DNA of 64,000 nt. Origin: Paracoccaceae bacterium (GTDB taxonomy: Bacteria; Pseudomonadota; Alphaproteobacteria; Rhodobacterales; Rhodobacteraceae). The notes beneath the pieces were generated by a model. The model did no database searches. It saw nothing but the letters and a program-made list of their open reading frames with translations, and was not told the origin of the DNA. The stretch's first letter is position 1. Each line of letters begins with the position of its first letter. Positions 7,814 to 15,753 of the stretch are shown piece by piece. Where the stretch lies: contig JASJAR010000009.1 in the NCBI GenBank assembly GCA_030066905.1, positions 30,822 to 94,821 of the forward strand, written 5' to 3'. A program made the translations under genes and the position numbers.

Positions 7814-8333
7814 CGCGATGCGCCTGGCGGTCCGTCTGACGCTGGTGGCCGCACTCTGCACGGAGGCCGCCGCAGACGTATCGCCGGCGCAGGCCTTCCT
7901 CGCCGATCACCCCGTCATCCGCCAGACCGAGGACGTCACCTGCGGGCCGGCCGCGCTTGCCAACCTTCTCGGCCTCCAGTTCGGGCTCGCGCTCACCGAG
8001 GCCGAGATTGTCGCCGACATGCTGGCGGGGCGGCCCCTCGCAGCGATCCGGCAACGCGGCGGGTTCTCCCTGCTCGAGATCGCCGAATTCGCCGAGTCGC
8101 GCGGCTATGCGGCAAGGGGCGAACGCGGCCTCGACACCGAGGCGCTCGCGGAGCGGCTGCCGGCGATCGCCCAGGTGGCCCTCGCCGGCGGGGGCCTGCA
8201 TTTCGTCGTCGTCGCCGAGCGCGACGGCGCCCGGTTTGCCGTCCTCGATCCGGCCACCGGCGCGCATTGGGTCGCGGCGACAGCGTTCGACCGGCACTGG
8301 ACCGGCGTCGTGCTGACCCTTTCGGGCCCCTGA
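7806..8333 (+). CDS. Exported C39-family cysteine peptidase
   Basis: A 175-residue papain-like peptidase of the family that cuts after double-glycine leaders. The signature VIRQTEDVTCGPAAL has the oxyanion Gln40 six residues before the nucleophile Cys46, as in bacteriocin-ABC-transporter C39 domains. The catalytic His132 (GGLHFVVV) and Asp148 (VLDPATG) are present. A signal peptide (MRLAVRLTLVAALCTEAAA, starting at Met5) predicts a periplasmic enzyme, unlike the cytoplasmic C39 domain of peptide exporters but like FapD of the Fap amyloid system. The gene overlaps the receiver-like gene by 8 bases. The likely substrate is the GG-containing repeat protein at 6030-6572, and possibly the one at 6735-7349. 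Confidence 0.88.
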   Translation: MPDAMRLAVRLTLVAALCTEAAADVSPAQAFLADHPVIRQTEDVTCGPAALANLLGLQFGLALTEAEIVADMLAGRPLAAIRQRGGFSLLEIAEFAESRGYAARGERGLDTEALAERLPAIAQVALAGGGLHFVVVAERDGARFAVLDPATGAHWVAATAFDRHWTGVVLTLSGP

Positions 8334-8375
8334 TCGATTTTCGATTTTCGGAAAGAACGTCCCGTCGGGACAAAA

Positions 8376-8408
8376 CTCGGCCGCCCAGAGGGGGAGAGGG
8401 CGGCCGAG
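8376..8408 (-). terminator. Hairpin terminator between convergent C39 and repeat-protein genes
   Basis: CTCGGCCGCCC (8376-8386) and GGGCGGCCGAG (8398-8408) form a perfect 11-bp stem. Reading leftwards it is followed by TTTT, so it fits a rho-independent terminator for the leftward repeat-protein gene. It may also stop rightward transcripts. A second small hairpin GTCCC-GTC-GGGAC lies at 8359-8371. Confidence 0.75.
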
Positions 8409-8442
8409 ACGGAACGGGTTATCGTTCCTGGCAGGGTTCGGA

Positions 8443-8874
8443 TCAGCTGCCGTTGCCGTTGCCGTTGCCGTTCCCGTTTCCGATTCCGGAGTTGAAGTTG
8501 CCGTTCACGTTGCCGTTGTTGCGGCCCCAGTTGGCGTTGCCGTTCCCGTTGCCGTTCAGCCCGCCCCAGTTGCCGTTGCCGTTGCGGTTGCCGTTGCGGA
8601 TACCGGTGTTGACGTTGCCGTTCTCGTTCCCGTTGGAGATGCCTCGGTTGCCGTTGCCGTTGCGGTTGCCGTTCAACGCACCCCAGTTGCCGTTGCCGTT
8701 GTCGTTGCCGTTGAAGGCACCAACGTTGTCGTTGCCGTTGTAATTGCCGTTGCCGGCGCCAACGTTGCCATTGCCGTTGCCATTGCCGCAGCTGAAGCAC
8801 TGGGCGCTCGCGGGCATGGCAGCCGCGAGGGAGGCCAGGGTCGCCGCAGCCAAAAGAATGGGTCTGATTTTCAT
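8443..8874 (-). CDS. Secreted protein of seven exact-length 13-residue Asn/Gly repeats
   Basis: A 143-residue protein starting at ATG 8874 behind GGAGAATT. The signal peptide is MKIRPILLAAATLASLAAAMPASA with cleavage after Ala24. The mature chain begins QCFSCGNGNGNGNVGAG and continues as seven uninterrupted 13-residue modules of consensus NGNxNGNxNxGxx, ending in an NGN tail. The variable positions carry Y, D, R, E, W, V, F and similar, while the Asn/Gly frame is fixed. It is on the opposite strand to the rest of the cluster and ends facing the C39 gene. Its N-terminus almost equals the predicted processed end of the protein at 6030. The CxxC pair could form an intra- or inter-subunit disulfide. 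Likely a small structural subunit; inferred. Confidence 0.9.
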   Translation of the reverse strand: MKIRPILLAAATLASLAAAMPASAQCFSCGNGNGNGNVGAGNGNYNGNDNVGAFNGNDNGNGNWGALNGNRNGNGNRGISNGNENGNVNTGIRNGNRNGNGNWGGLNGNGNGNANWGRNNGNVNGNFNSGIGNGNGNGNGNGS

Positions 8875-9069
8875 TTGAATTCTCCATCATCAGGTCGTCG
8901 TGCCGGCCGTGTCACGCCGCGATTATCGGTGCCGGCACTGGCATCGTTGACCAGTGTGTCGTCGTGACATCCGAAGTATTCGGCAGCCCCGAGATGAATT
9001 CGATTTGGCTTTGAGTCTTAAACCGGTCGTACGCCCCGGCGGCGCGGGTCCCGCAGTGGGCGGCCCCCG

Positions 9070-9102
9070 GACGTACCCCCGACGTACCTCTGCCCTACCC
9101 CC
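9070..9102 (-). promoter_or_regulatory. Three 11-bp direct repeats upstream of the 13-residue-repeat gene
   Basis: GACGTACCCCC, GACGTACCTCT and GCCCTACCCCC lie head to tail at 9070-9080, 9081-9091 and 9092-9102. The spacing is one helical turn, as expected for cooperative protein binding. They lie about 200 bases upstream of the leftward gene starting at 8874. On the complementary strand they read as GGGGGTAsGtc-like motifs similar to those before the LuxR gene. Activator binding is inferred. Nearer the gene, an inverted repeat ACTGG/CCAGT spans about 8937-8955. Confidence 0.5.
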
Positions 9103-9129
9103 GGCACCGCCGCAGGCCTCGACGGCGGT

Positions 9130-9861
9130 CTAAGACAGCTTTGCGGCGCCGGCGCCGGCGACAAGCGCCCCCGGCGCCTTGATGTGGATCAGGTCGGGTT
9201 TGCGGATTTCGATGTCGCCCCGATCCGCGAGGGCGCGGAAGGCGCGGGAGATGGATTCGGGCCGCGAGCCCAGAAGGTGCGCAAGGTCCATCCGGCTGAT
9301 CGGGATCCGGACGTCGATCCCGGCGGCCGTTCGTTTCTCGATCACGGCCTCGTTGTCAGCAAACCGCGAACACAGGACAAGCAGAAACCCCGCCAGGCGG
9401 TCCGTCACCCTCTGCCGCGACAGGATGGTCATCCAGTCCCGCGCGCGGTCGCGTTCGCCAAGAACGTTCATCAGGAGCGCCCGGTCGAGGTCCGGCGAAC
9501 GTCGCACGATCTCGTCGAACGGGCGCCGCCGGAACGCGCAGATTTCCGCAGCCGTCGCCGCCTCCACCGCATAGGTCTGCGGTGCGCCGAAGGCATGGCC
9601 GAACATGTCGCCCTCGGTGAGCAGCTCGAAAATGGGCTGCCGGCCATCGGGCAGCGTCCGGCGCAGGCGCAAAAAGCCCTTGGTCACGCAGCCGACGAAC
9701 TCGGGCGGCTCGCCTTCGTGAAGCACGCTCTGATCGGCGCGGTAGCATCGCAGCCGACTGATCTGGGCAAGCTCGGTGAGCGTCTCCTCGGCCAGCCCGG
9801 CAAATTGCGGCAGTCCCCTCCAACGCGATGAATGGTCGACAACAAAAACCTCAGACTGCAT
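9130..9861 (-). CDS. Crp/Fnr-family transcriptional regulator
   Basis: A 243-residue regulator: N-terminal cyclic-nucleotide-binding-like beta-roll (about residues 20-135), long dimerisation helix, and C-terminal winged helix-turn-helix (RMDLAHLLGSRPESISRAF). The recognition helix carries E-SxSR, the Fnr/FixK arrangement that reads TTGAT half-sites. The N-terminal cysteine cluster of oxygen-sensing Fnr is absent, so it is more FixK-like. It starts at ATG 9861 behind a G-rich site. It lies between the repeat-protein cluster and the divergent mrp operon; either could be its target. No clear TTGAT-N4-ATCAA site was found nearby. Confidence 0.93.
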   Translation of the reverse strand: MQSEVFVVDHSSRWRGLPQFAGLAEETLTELAQISRLRCYRADQSVLHEGEPPEFVGCVTKGFLRLRRTLPDGRQPIFELLTEGDMFGHAFGAPQTYAVEAATAAEICAFRRRPFDEIVRRSPDLDRALLMNVLGERDRARDWMTILSRQRVTDRLAGFLLVLCSRFADNEAVIEKRTAAGIDVRIPISRMDLAHLLGSRPESISRAFRALADRGDIEIRKPDLIHIKAPGALVAGAGAAKLS

Positions 9862-10240
9862 GAAAAGCCCCCCCCATGCTCGTCACTTGCAAATCGGCTT
9901 GGAAACAGCGCGGACGAACCCGTCCCCAGTGTTTCGATAATGCGGAGACCATAGCAGAAACAGGCGAACATTCGCCGACCCATCGACGGCGGGAAGCCCT
10001 TGGCATCGGCGGAAATCCGCCGATAATCGGCCGAGACGGGACAGAAGGGCCTCCATGGCCGGCATCGGCCCTCCGCCTCGGCAGCATCGTGCTTCGCAAG
10101 CGGCCGGGACCGTCGCCCGGCGCGCCGGCATGCCGCCGACCTGCGCACGTCGAAACCGCTCGCACGCCCCACGACCGTATGCTCTATAGCAGGCGGGACG
10201 CCTTTCCCAGAAAGTCTAACGGGTTGCGCAAAATCGAGAC
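9862..10240. other. Non-coding gap between divergent crp-like gene and mrp operon
   Basis: No convincing gene. It holds two perfect short dyads: GGCGAA-CA-TTCGCC at 9963-9976 and CGGCGG-AAAT-CCGCCG at 10007-10022. Both promoters must lie here. The dyads are candidate operators, but nothing identifies the binding protein. Confidence 0.5.
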
Positions 10241-13099
10241 ATGAGCCACGGGGGCATTCTGCTTTTTCTGATCGCGCTTGCGCCCTTCATCGGGGCGCTC
10301 CTGCCCGGTCTCATGATCCGGGCCGGACGGACGACATGCGCGGTCTCGACCGCGATTCCCACCGCGCTCGCGCTCACGATGCTCCTGATCCTGGCCCCCG
10401 GGGTTCTGCGCGGCGACATCGTGCAATTCGAGCTCCAGTGGTTGCCGCAGCTCGGTCTGTCGGCCTCGTTTTTCCTCGACGGGCTGGGCTTGCTCTTTGC
10501 GGGGATGATCCTCGGTGTCGGGCTGCTCATCACGCTCTACGCGCGGTTCTATCTGTCGACCGACGACCCGATGGGGCAGTTCTACACCTATCTGCTGCTG
10601 TTTCAGGGGGCGATGCTGGGCATTGTCCTTTCGGACAACATCCTCCTTCTTCTGATCTTCTGGGAGTTGACGTCGCTCTCCTCGTTTCTGCTGATCGGCT
10701 ACTGGAAACACCTGCCCGAGGGCCGCCAGGGGGCGCGCATGGCGCTGACCGTGACCGGCGCGGGCGGGCTGGCGATGATCGGGGGGATGCTGATCCTCGG
10801 AAACGTGGCCGGCAGCTACAACCTCACCGATATCCTCGCGGCCGGCGAAGAGATCCGGGCTTCGGACTGGTACATCCCCGCCCTCCTGCTGATCCTGCTC
10901 GGAGCCTTCACGAAGTCCGCTCAGTTCCCGTTCCACTTCTGGCTGCCCCATGCGATGGCCGCACCGACGCCGGTTTCCGCCTATCTGCATTCGGCGACGA
11001 TGGTGAAGGCCGGCGTGTTTCTGATGGCGCGGATGTGGCCCGCCCTCGCGGGCACCGATGCCTGGTTCTACATCGTGGCGACCACGGGGCTCGTGACGAT
11101 GGTGGTCGGGGCGGCCATCGCGCTCTTCAAAGACGATCTGAAGGCGCTTCTGGCCTTCTCGACGGTCAGCCATCTCGGTCTTCTGACGATGCTTCTGGGC
11201 TTCGGCACCCAAGCCGCCGCAGTCGCGGCGGTGTTTCACATCATCAACCATCTGACATTCAAGGCCGCGCTCTTCATGACCGCCGGCATCGTCGACCACG
11301 AAACCCACACCCGCGACATCAAACGACTGGGCGGGCTCAGGCATCTGATGCCGATCACCTTCCTCATTGGCACGGTCGCGGCTCTTTCGATGGCCGGGAT
11401 ACCGCTTCTGAACGGGTTCCTCTCGAAGGAGATGATGCTCGAAGAGGCCTCCCATACCGGCTGGCTCGGGAGCCCGTACGCCGTTCCGGTACTCGCCACG
11501 CTTGGCGCGCTCTTGTCGGTGGCCTACTCGTTTCGGTTCGTCGCGCATGTCTTCCTCGGGCCCCGGCGCGACGACTACCCGCACACGCCCCACGATCCGC
11601 CCTTCGGGTTGTGGGCGGCTCCTGCGCTCCTTGTGGTGCTGGTGGTGGCGATCGGCGTCGCGCCGGTCCTGGCCGAAGGCATCGTGACGGCGGCGGCCAG
11701 TGCCGTGACGGGAAGCGATCTGCACCCCCATCTGAAGATCTGGCACGGTGTAACCCCGGCGCTCTGGATGTCGGTCATCGCGATCCTCGGCGGTGGCGTT
11801 CTTCTGGCCGTCCACGCCCCGCTCGACCGGGCCTGGGTCGCCGCGAAACGCCCCGAGGCGAAGGCGATCTTCGACTGGCTGATGGCTGCCGCGGTCGCCG
11901 CCGGGCGTTCGGTCACCGACGTCACGCATAACGGTGCGATCAGCCGGTATCTGGCGATCTTCACCGTCTCGGCCGTTGGCCTGGGATGGATCGCCTATGC
12001 GGGCAGCGGCCTTCCGGCGCCGACGCGCGATCTCCTGCCGGTGCCGCCCGTCATCGCTGTCGGCTGGCTTATGCTGATCGCGGCAACGGTGTCGGTCGTG
12101 GCGATGCACCGCCACAGGTTCCGCGCCCTCGTGCTGATCGGCGTGATCGGCCTGTCGATCTCGGCAGGCTTTGTCTATCTCTCCGCACCCGACCTCGCGC
12201 TGACGCAGATCTCGGTCGAGACCGTCACGATCATGCTCCTGCTCCTGGCCCTGCACTTCATGCCGCAGATGACGCCGAAGGAAAGCCCGACGGGCCTGAG
12301 GCTGCGGGACGGAGCCATCGCGCTCGCCGCCGGCGGCGGTGTGGGAGCGCTGGCCTACGCTTTCCTGATGCGCGACGTCGGCACGATCTCGGACTACCAC
12401 GTTGCCAACAGCTACGAAGGCGGCGGCGGGACGAACGTGGTCAACGTCATCCTCGTCGACTTCCGGGGCTACGACACCTACGGCGAGATCATCGTGCTCG
12501 GCATCGCGGGGCTCGTGATCTACGCGCTGATGCATGCCCTCCTCGGCGGCCCGGCGGCCCGGCGGCTGAAACGGGTGGTCTACGATTACGACCGCTCGCG
12601 CGACCGCCATCCCCTGATGATGGTGGTCGTCACCCGTGTGCTGATGCCCATCGCCGTCCTCGTCGGCGTCTACATCTTCCTTCGCGGCCATAACCAGCCG
12701 GGCGGCGGCTTCGTCGCCGGCCTCGTGATCGCCATCGCCCTTCTGATGCAGTATATGGCCTCGGGATTTGCCTGGACCCAGGAACGCAAACGCATCGAGT
12801 ATCACACGCTGATCGGGCTTGGGGTCGTGATCGCTGGCCTCACGGGCGTCGGCGCCCTGATCGCGGGACAGCCGTTTCTCACCAGCGCCTTCACCTACAT
12901 CCACCTGCCGCCGATCGAGGAGTTCGAACTGGCCACGGCGATGCTCTTCGACCTTGGTGTGTTCCTGACCGTGCTCGGCGCAGTGATGCTGATGCTCTAC
13001 AGCCTGTCGCGGATCGCCCGGTTCGCCGGCGAGACGGTGAACGTCGAACCGATGGACTACGACCCCGGCGCCCATGCGGACGAAAAGGCGGAGGCCTGA
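10241..13099 (+). CDS. mrpA: Mrp cation/proton antiporter, fused A and B subunits
   Basis: A 952-residue membrane protein, the large subunit of the multi-subunit Na+/H+ (or K+/H+) antiporter. The first 500 residues resemble NuoL/NuoM, with many membrane helices and an FPFHFWLPHAMAAPTPVSAY-type conserved loop. The C-terminal part carries the MrpA extension and then an MrpB domain (a VLVGVYIFLRGHNQPGGGF-type motif near residue 815). This A-B fusion is known from group 2 Mrp/Pha systems of alphaproteobacteria, which explains why no separate B gene follows. The start ATG is at 10241. It is the first gene of a tight six-gene operon. Confidence 0.96.
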   Translation: MSHGGILLFLIALAPFIGALLPGLMIRAGRTTCAVSTAIPTALALTMLLILAPGVLRGDIVQFELQWLPQLGLSASFFLDGLGLLFAGMILGVGLLITLYARFYLSTDDPMGQFYTYLLLFQGAMLGIVLSDNILLLLIFWELTSLSSFLLIGYWKHLPEGRQGARMALTVTGAGGLAMIGGMLILGNVAGSYNLTDILAAGEEIRASDWYIPALLLILLGAFTKSAQFPFHFWLPHAMAAPTPVSAYLHSATMVKAGVFLMARMWPALAGTDAWFYIVATTGLVTMVVGAAIALFKDDLKALLAFSTVSHLGLLTMLLGFGTQAAAVAAVFHIINHLTFKAALFMTAGIVDHETHTRDIKRLGGLRHLMPITFLIGTVAALSMAGIPLLNGFLSKEMMLEEASHTGWLGSPYAVPVLATLGALLSVAYSFRFVAHVFLGPRRDDYPHTPHDPPFGLWAAPALLVVLVVAIGVAPVLAEGIVTAAASAVTGSDLHPHLKIWHGVTPALWMSVIAILGGGVLLAVHAPLDRAWVAAKRPEAKAIFDWLMAAAVAAGRSVTDVTHNGAISRYLAIFTVSAVGLGWIAYAGSGLPAPTRDLLPVPPVIAVGWLMLIAATVSVVAMHRHRFRALVLIGVIGLSISAGFVYLSAPDLALTQISVETVTIMLLLLALHFMPQMTPKESPTGLRLRDGAIALAAGGGVGALAYAFLMRDVGTISDYHVANSYEGGGGTNVVNVILVDFRGYDTYGEIIVLGIAGLVIYALMHALLGGPAARRLKRVVYDYDRSRDRHPLMMVVVTRVLMPIAVLVGVYIFLRGHNQPGGGFVAGLVIAIALLMQYMASGFAWTQERKRIEYHTLIGLGVVIAGLTGVGALIAGQPFLTSAFTYIHLPPIEEFELATAMLFDLGVFLTVLGAVMLMLYSLSRIARFAGETVNVEPMDYDPGAHADEKAEA

Positions 13100-13100
13100 G

Positions 13101-13463
13101 GTGGAGGTCATCGTCGCAAGCTCTGTTGGCGTGCTCACCGCGGGCGGGGTCTACCTTCTGCTCCGGCTGCGCACCTTTCCGGTGATCCTCGGCCTCGCCC
13201 TTCTGTCCTATGCGGTGAACGTGTTCCTCTTCGCCAGCGGACGGCTCGCCATCGACATGTCGCCGATCCTGTCAACCTACGGCGAGGCCTCCTATACCGA
13301 TCCGCTGCCGCAGGCGCTGGTTCTGACGGCCATCGTGATTTCCTTCGGGATGACGGCGGTTCTCGTCATGATCGGTCTCGGGGCCTTCCTTGAAGCCGAC
13401 GACGACCGGATCGATGTCGATCTCCTCGACAGCGAGGACGATGCCGGGGATGCCGCGCGATGA
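13101..13463 (+). CDS. mrpC: Mrp antiporter subunit C
   Basis: A 120-residue membrane protein of the NuoK-like MnhC/MrpC family with three predicted helices. The start is GTG 13101, one base after the mrpA stop, with GGAGG upstream. GLALLSYAVNVFLF and the PQALVLTAIVISFGMTA loop are family motifs. The gene overlaps mrpD by four bases (ATGA), so translation is coupled. The acidic C-terminus (DDDRIDVDLLDSEDDAG) is cytoplasmic or exposed. Confidence 0.95.
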   Translation: MEVIVASSVGVLTAGGVYLLLRLRTFPVILGLALLSYAVNVFLFASGRLAIDMSPILSTYGEASYTDPLPQALVLTAIVISFGMTAVLVMIGLGAFLEADDDRIDVDLLDSEDDAGDAAR

Positions 13464-14983
13464 TGCACTGGATCATCGTCCCCGTGGTTCTGCCGGCCCT
13501 TCTCGCACCGCTCATCGCCTTCGCGATGCGCCACGACATTACCCTTGCCCGGACGGCATCGACGGCTGGCACGGTTCTGCTTCTCGGGGTCGCCGTCGGC
13601 CTCGTCCTCGTCGCCGCCGACGGACAGACCCATGTCTACCGGTTGGGCGACTGGCCGGCGCCGTTCGGGATCGTTCTGGTGCTCGACCGGCTCTCGGCGC
13701 TCATGGTGGTCCTGACGGCGACGCTTGCCCTCCTGGTGCTGATCCATGCCATGGCGACCGGGTGGGATGCCCGGGGGCGGCATTTCCATGCCCTCTTCCA
13801 GTTTCAGCTTATGGGCATCTGCGGGGCCTTCCTCACCGGCGACGTGTTCAACCTCTTCGTCTTCTTCGAGGTCCTTCTGATCGCGTCATACGGGCTGATG
13901 ATCCATTCGGGGGGGCGCGCACGGATTCAGGCCGGCCTGCAATATGTGGTGATGAACCTCGCCGGCTCGACGCTGTTTCTCTTCGCGCTCGGCACGCTCT
14001 ATGCCGCGACGGGGACGCTCAACATCGCCGACCTCGCCACCCGCCTTGCGGAGATACCCCAAGGCGAGGCAGCGCTGGTGCGTGTCGCCGTGATCCTTCT
14101 GATGATCGTCTTTGCGGTGAAGGCGGCGCTCTTTCCGGTTCAGTTCTGGCTGCCCAATACTTACGCTAACGCGCCGGCGCCGGTGGCAGCCCTCTTCGCG
14201 ATCATGACCAAGGTCGGGGCCTATGCGATCTTGCGGGTCCATACGATTGCCTTCGGTCCGGGCATCGCGGGAACCGAGGACATTGCCCCGACCTGGCTTC
14301 TGCCCGCCGCCATCGTCACTATCGCCGTCGGCGCCTTCGGCGTACTCGGCGCGCGACGTCTGATGCCGCTCATCGCGTTTTCGGTCGTGGGTTCGATGGG
14401 CACGTTGCTGGTCGCCGTCGCCGCCTTCTCGCCGGCCGCGACGACGGCGGCGCTGTACTACATGGTGCACTCGACCTTCGCCGCCGCCTGTCTGTTCCTG
14501 ATCGCCGATCTTGTCGTCACCCGGCGCGCGGCAGATACCCTGCGGCCGGCCCCAGCGACCGCCCAGAACGGCCTCTTCGCCGCTCTCTTCTTCGCCGCCG
14601 CCATCGGCATGGCCGGGATGCCGCCGCTGAGCGGGTTCCTCGGCAAGCTCCTCGTTCTCGACGCGTTGCGGGAGCCCGGAACCATAGCCTGGGTCTGGTC
14701 GGCGATCCTCATCGGCTCGCTTCTGACCATCATCGGCTTCGCCCGTGCGGGCAGCACTCTGTTCTGGAAGTCCACGGCCATCGGGGGCGTTCGCGGAGAG
14801 GTCGCCACGGCCCCCCGGGCGACACCGATGGAGATCGCGCCGACAATGGCGGCCCTCGCCACACTGGGACTGCTCGCCGTCTTCGCCGGGCCGGTCGCCG
14901 CCTATCTCGACGGCACCGCCCAGCAACTCTTCGACCGCGCCGGTTACGTCTCGGCCGTGCTCGGCCCTTCAGAGGAGGGCTGA
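13460..14983 (+). CDS. mrpD: Mrp antiporter subunit D
   Basis: A 507-residue NuoM/NuoN-like proton-translocating subunit with about 14 predicted membrane helices. Conserved features include the DVFNLFVFFEVLLIASYGL segment with its membrane glutamate, and LFPVQFWLPNTYANAP. The start overlaps the mrpC stop by four bases. With MrpA it forms the antiport core. Confidence 0.95.
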   Translation: MMHWIIVPVVLPALLAPLIAFAMRHDITLARTASTAGTVLLLGVAVGLVLVAADGQTHVYRLGDWPAPFGIVLVLDRLSALMVVLTATLALLVLIHAMATGWDARGRHFHALFQFQLMGICGAFLTGDVFNLFVFFEVLLIASYGLMIHSGGRARIQAGLQYVVMNLAGSTLFLFALGTLYAATGTLNIADLATRLAEIPQGEAALVRVAVILLMIVFAVKAALFPVQFWLPNTYANAPAPVAALFAIMTKVGAYAILRVHTIAFGPGIAGTEDIAPTWLLPAAIVTIAVGAFGVLGARRLMPLIAFSVVGSMGTLLVAVAAFSPAATTAALYYMVHSTFAAACLFLIADLVVTRRAADTLRPAPATAQNGLFAALFFAAAIGMAGMPPLSGFLGKLLVLDALREPGTIAWVWSAILIGSLLTIIGFARAGSTLFWKSTAIGGVRGEVATAPRATPMEIAPTMAALATLGLLAVFAGPVAAYLDGTAQQLFDRAGYVSAVLGPSEEG

Positions 14984-14986
14984 GAC

Positions 14987-15478
14987 ATGCTGATGCGCCT
15001 CGTCCCGCACCCGCTCCTGAGCCTAACCCTCGTCGTTGCATGGCTTGCCCTCGTCAACACCTTCACCCTCGGCAATCTCATCCTCGGCACTTTTTTCGGT
15101 CTGATCATACCGCTTCTCACGGCCGCCTACTGGCCGGACCGCCCGAAGATCAGGCGGCCGCTGAAGGCCGCCGAATACGGGCTCGTCGTGCTCTGGGACA
15201 TCATCGTGGCGAACGTCCAGGTCGCGAGCATCATCCTCTTCAAGCCCGAACCCACGATCCGGTCCCATTGGGTCGTCGTGCCGCTGGAGCTCACCTCCGC
15301 CGAAGCCATCACCGTGCTTGCGGGGACAATCACGATGACCCCCGGAACGGTTTCGGCGATGCTGTCGTCCGACGGCGGCTGCATTCTCGTCCATTGTCTG
15401 CACACCGATAACCCCGACGATGTCCGCGATGCGATCAAATCGCGGTATGAACGCCGCCTCATGGAGATCTTCCCGTGA
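14987..15478 (+). CDS. mrpE: Mrp antiporter subunit E
   Basis: A 163-residue protein with N-terminal membrane helices and a soluble C-terminal region (ITMTPGTVSAMLSSDG and LVHCL), typical of MnhE/MrpE. It starts at ATG 14987, three bases after mrpD, and its stop overlaps the GTG start of mrpF (GTGA). Confidence 0.95.
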   Translation: MLMRLVPHPLLSLTLVVAWLALVNTFTLGNLILGTFFGLIIPLLTAAYWPDRPKIRRPLKAAEYGLVVLWDIIVANVQVASIILFKPEPTIRSHWVVVPLELTSAEAITVLAGTITMTPGTVSAMLSSDGGCILVHCLHTDNPDDVRDAIKSRYERRLMEIFP

Positions 15479-15744
15479 TCGAATACGCCCTCATCTTTTG
15501 CGCACTTTGCTACGGCGCCGCCCTGCTTCTCGACCTCTGGCGCATCGCCGCCGGACCGGATGCGGCCGACCGCATCCTGGCTCTCGACACGATGGTCATC
15601 AACGTCATCGCGCTCCTGGTTCTCTACGGCATCTGGCGGGGGACGGCGGTCTACTTCGAAGCGGCAATGCTCATTGCCATGGTCGGGTTCGTCTCGACGG
15701 TTGCCTATTGCCGCTACCAATTGCGCGGCGACATCATCGAGTGA
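15475..15744 (+). CDS. mrpF: Mrp antiporter subunit F
   Basis: An 89-residue three-helix membrane protein of the MnhF/MrpF family (RIAAGPDAADRILALDTM motif between helices 1 and 2). The GTG start at 15475 overlaps mrpE by four bases. It is needed for assembly of the antiporter complex in studied systems. Confidence 0.94.
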   Translation: MIEYALIFCALCYGAALLLDLWRIAAGPDAADRILALDTMVINVIALLVLYGIWRGTAVYFEAAMLIAMVGFVSTVAYCRYQLRGDIIE

Positions 15745-15753
15745 GGTAGCGCC

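Noticed and set aside
8443..8874. CRISPR-like or minisatellite array (39-bp period)
   Set aside because: The period is exactly 13 codons, the variation is in codon positions that keep Asn and Gly, and there is a signal peptide, start site and terminator. It is a coding repeat.
4794..8874. Curli system
   Set aside because: The regulator type fits, but no curlin repeats (SxxxxxQxGxxNxA), CsgG-like pore or CsgE/F-like genes are present in the window.
8443..8874. Lipoprotein lipobox at the QC of the repeat protein
   Set aside because: The residue before Cys is Gln, which does not fit the LA(G/A/S)C rule; an ordinary AxA signal peptidase I site fits better.
9862..10240. FNR/FixK boxes for the Crp/Fnr regulator
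   Set aside because: No TTGAT-N4-ATCAA match was found; the two GC-rich dyads there do not resemble the expected half-sites.
10184..13138. A 984-codon open frame on the strand opposite mrpA
   Set aside because: It is rich in His, Arg, Asp and Gln with no family resemblance, and lies wholly antisense to a clear Mrp subunit gene. Such frames are a by-product of high-GC codon use.
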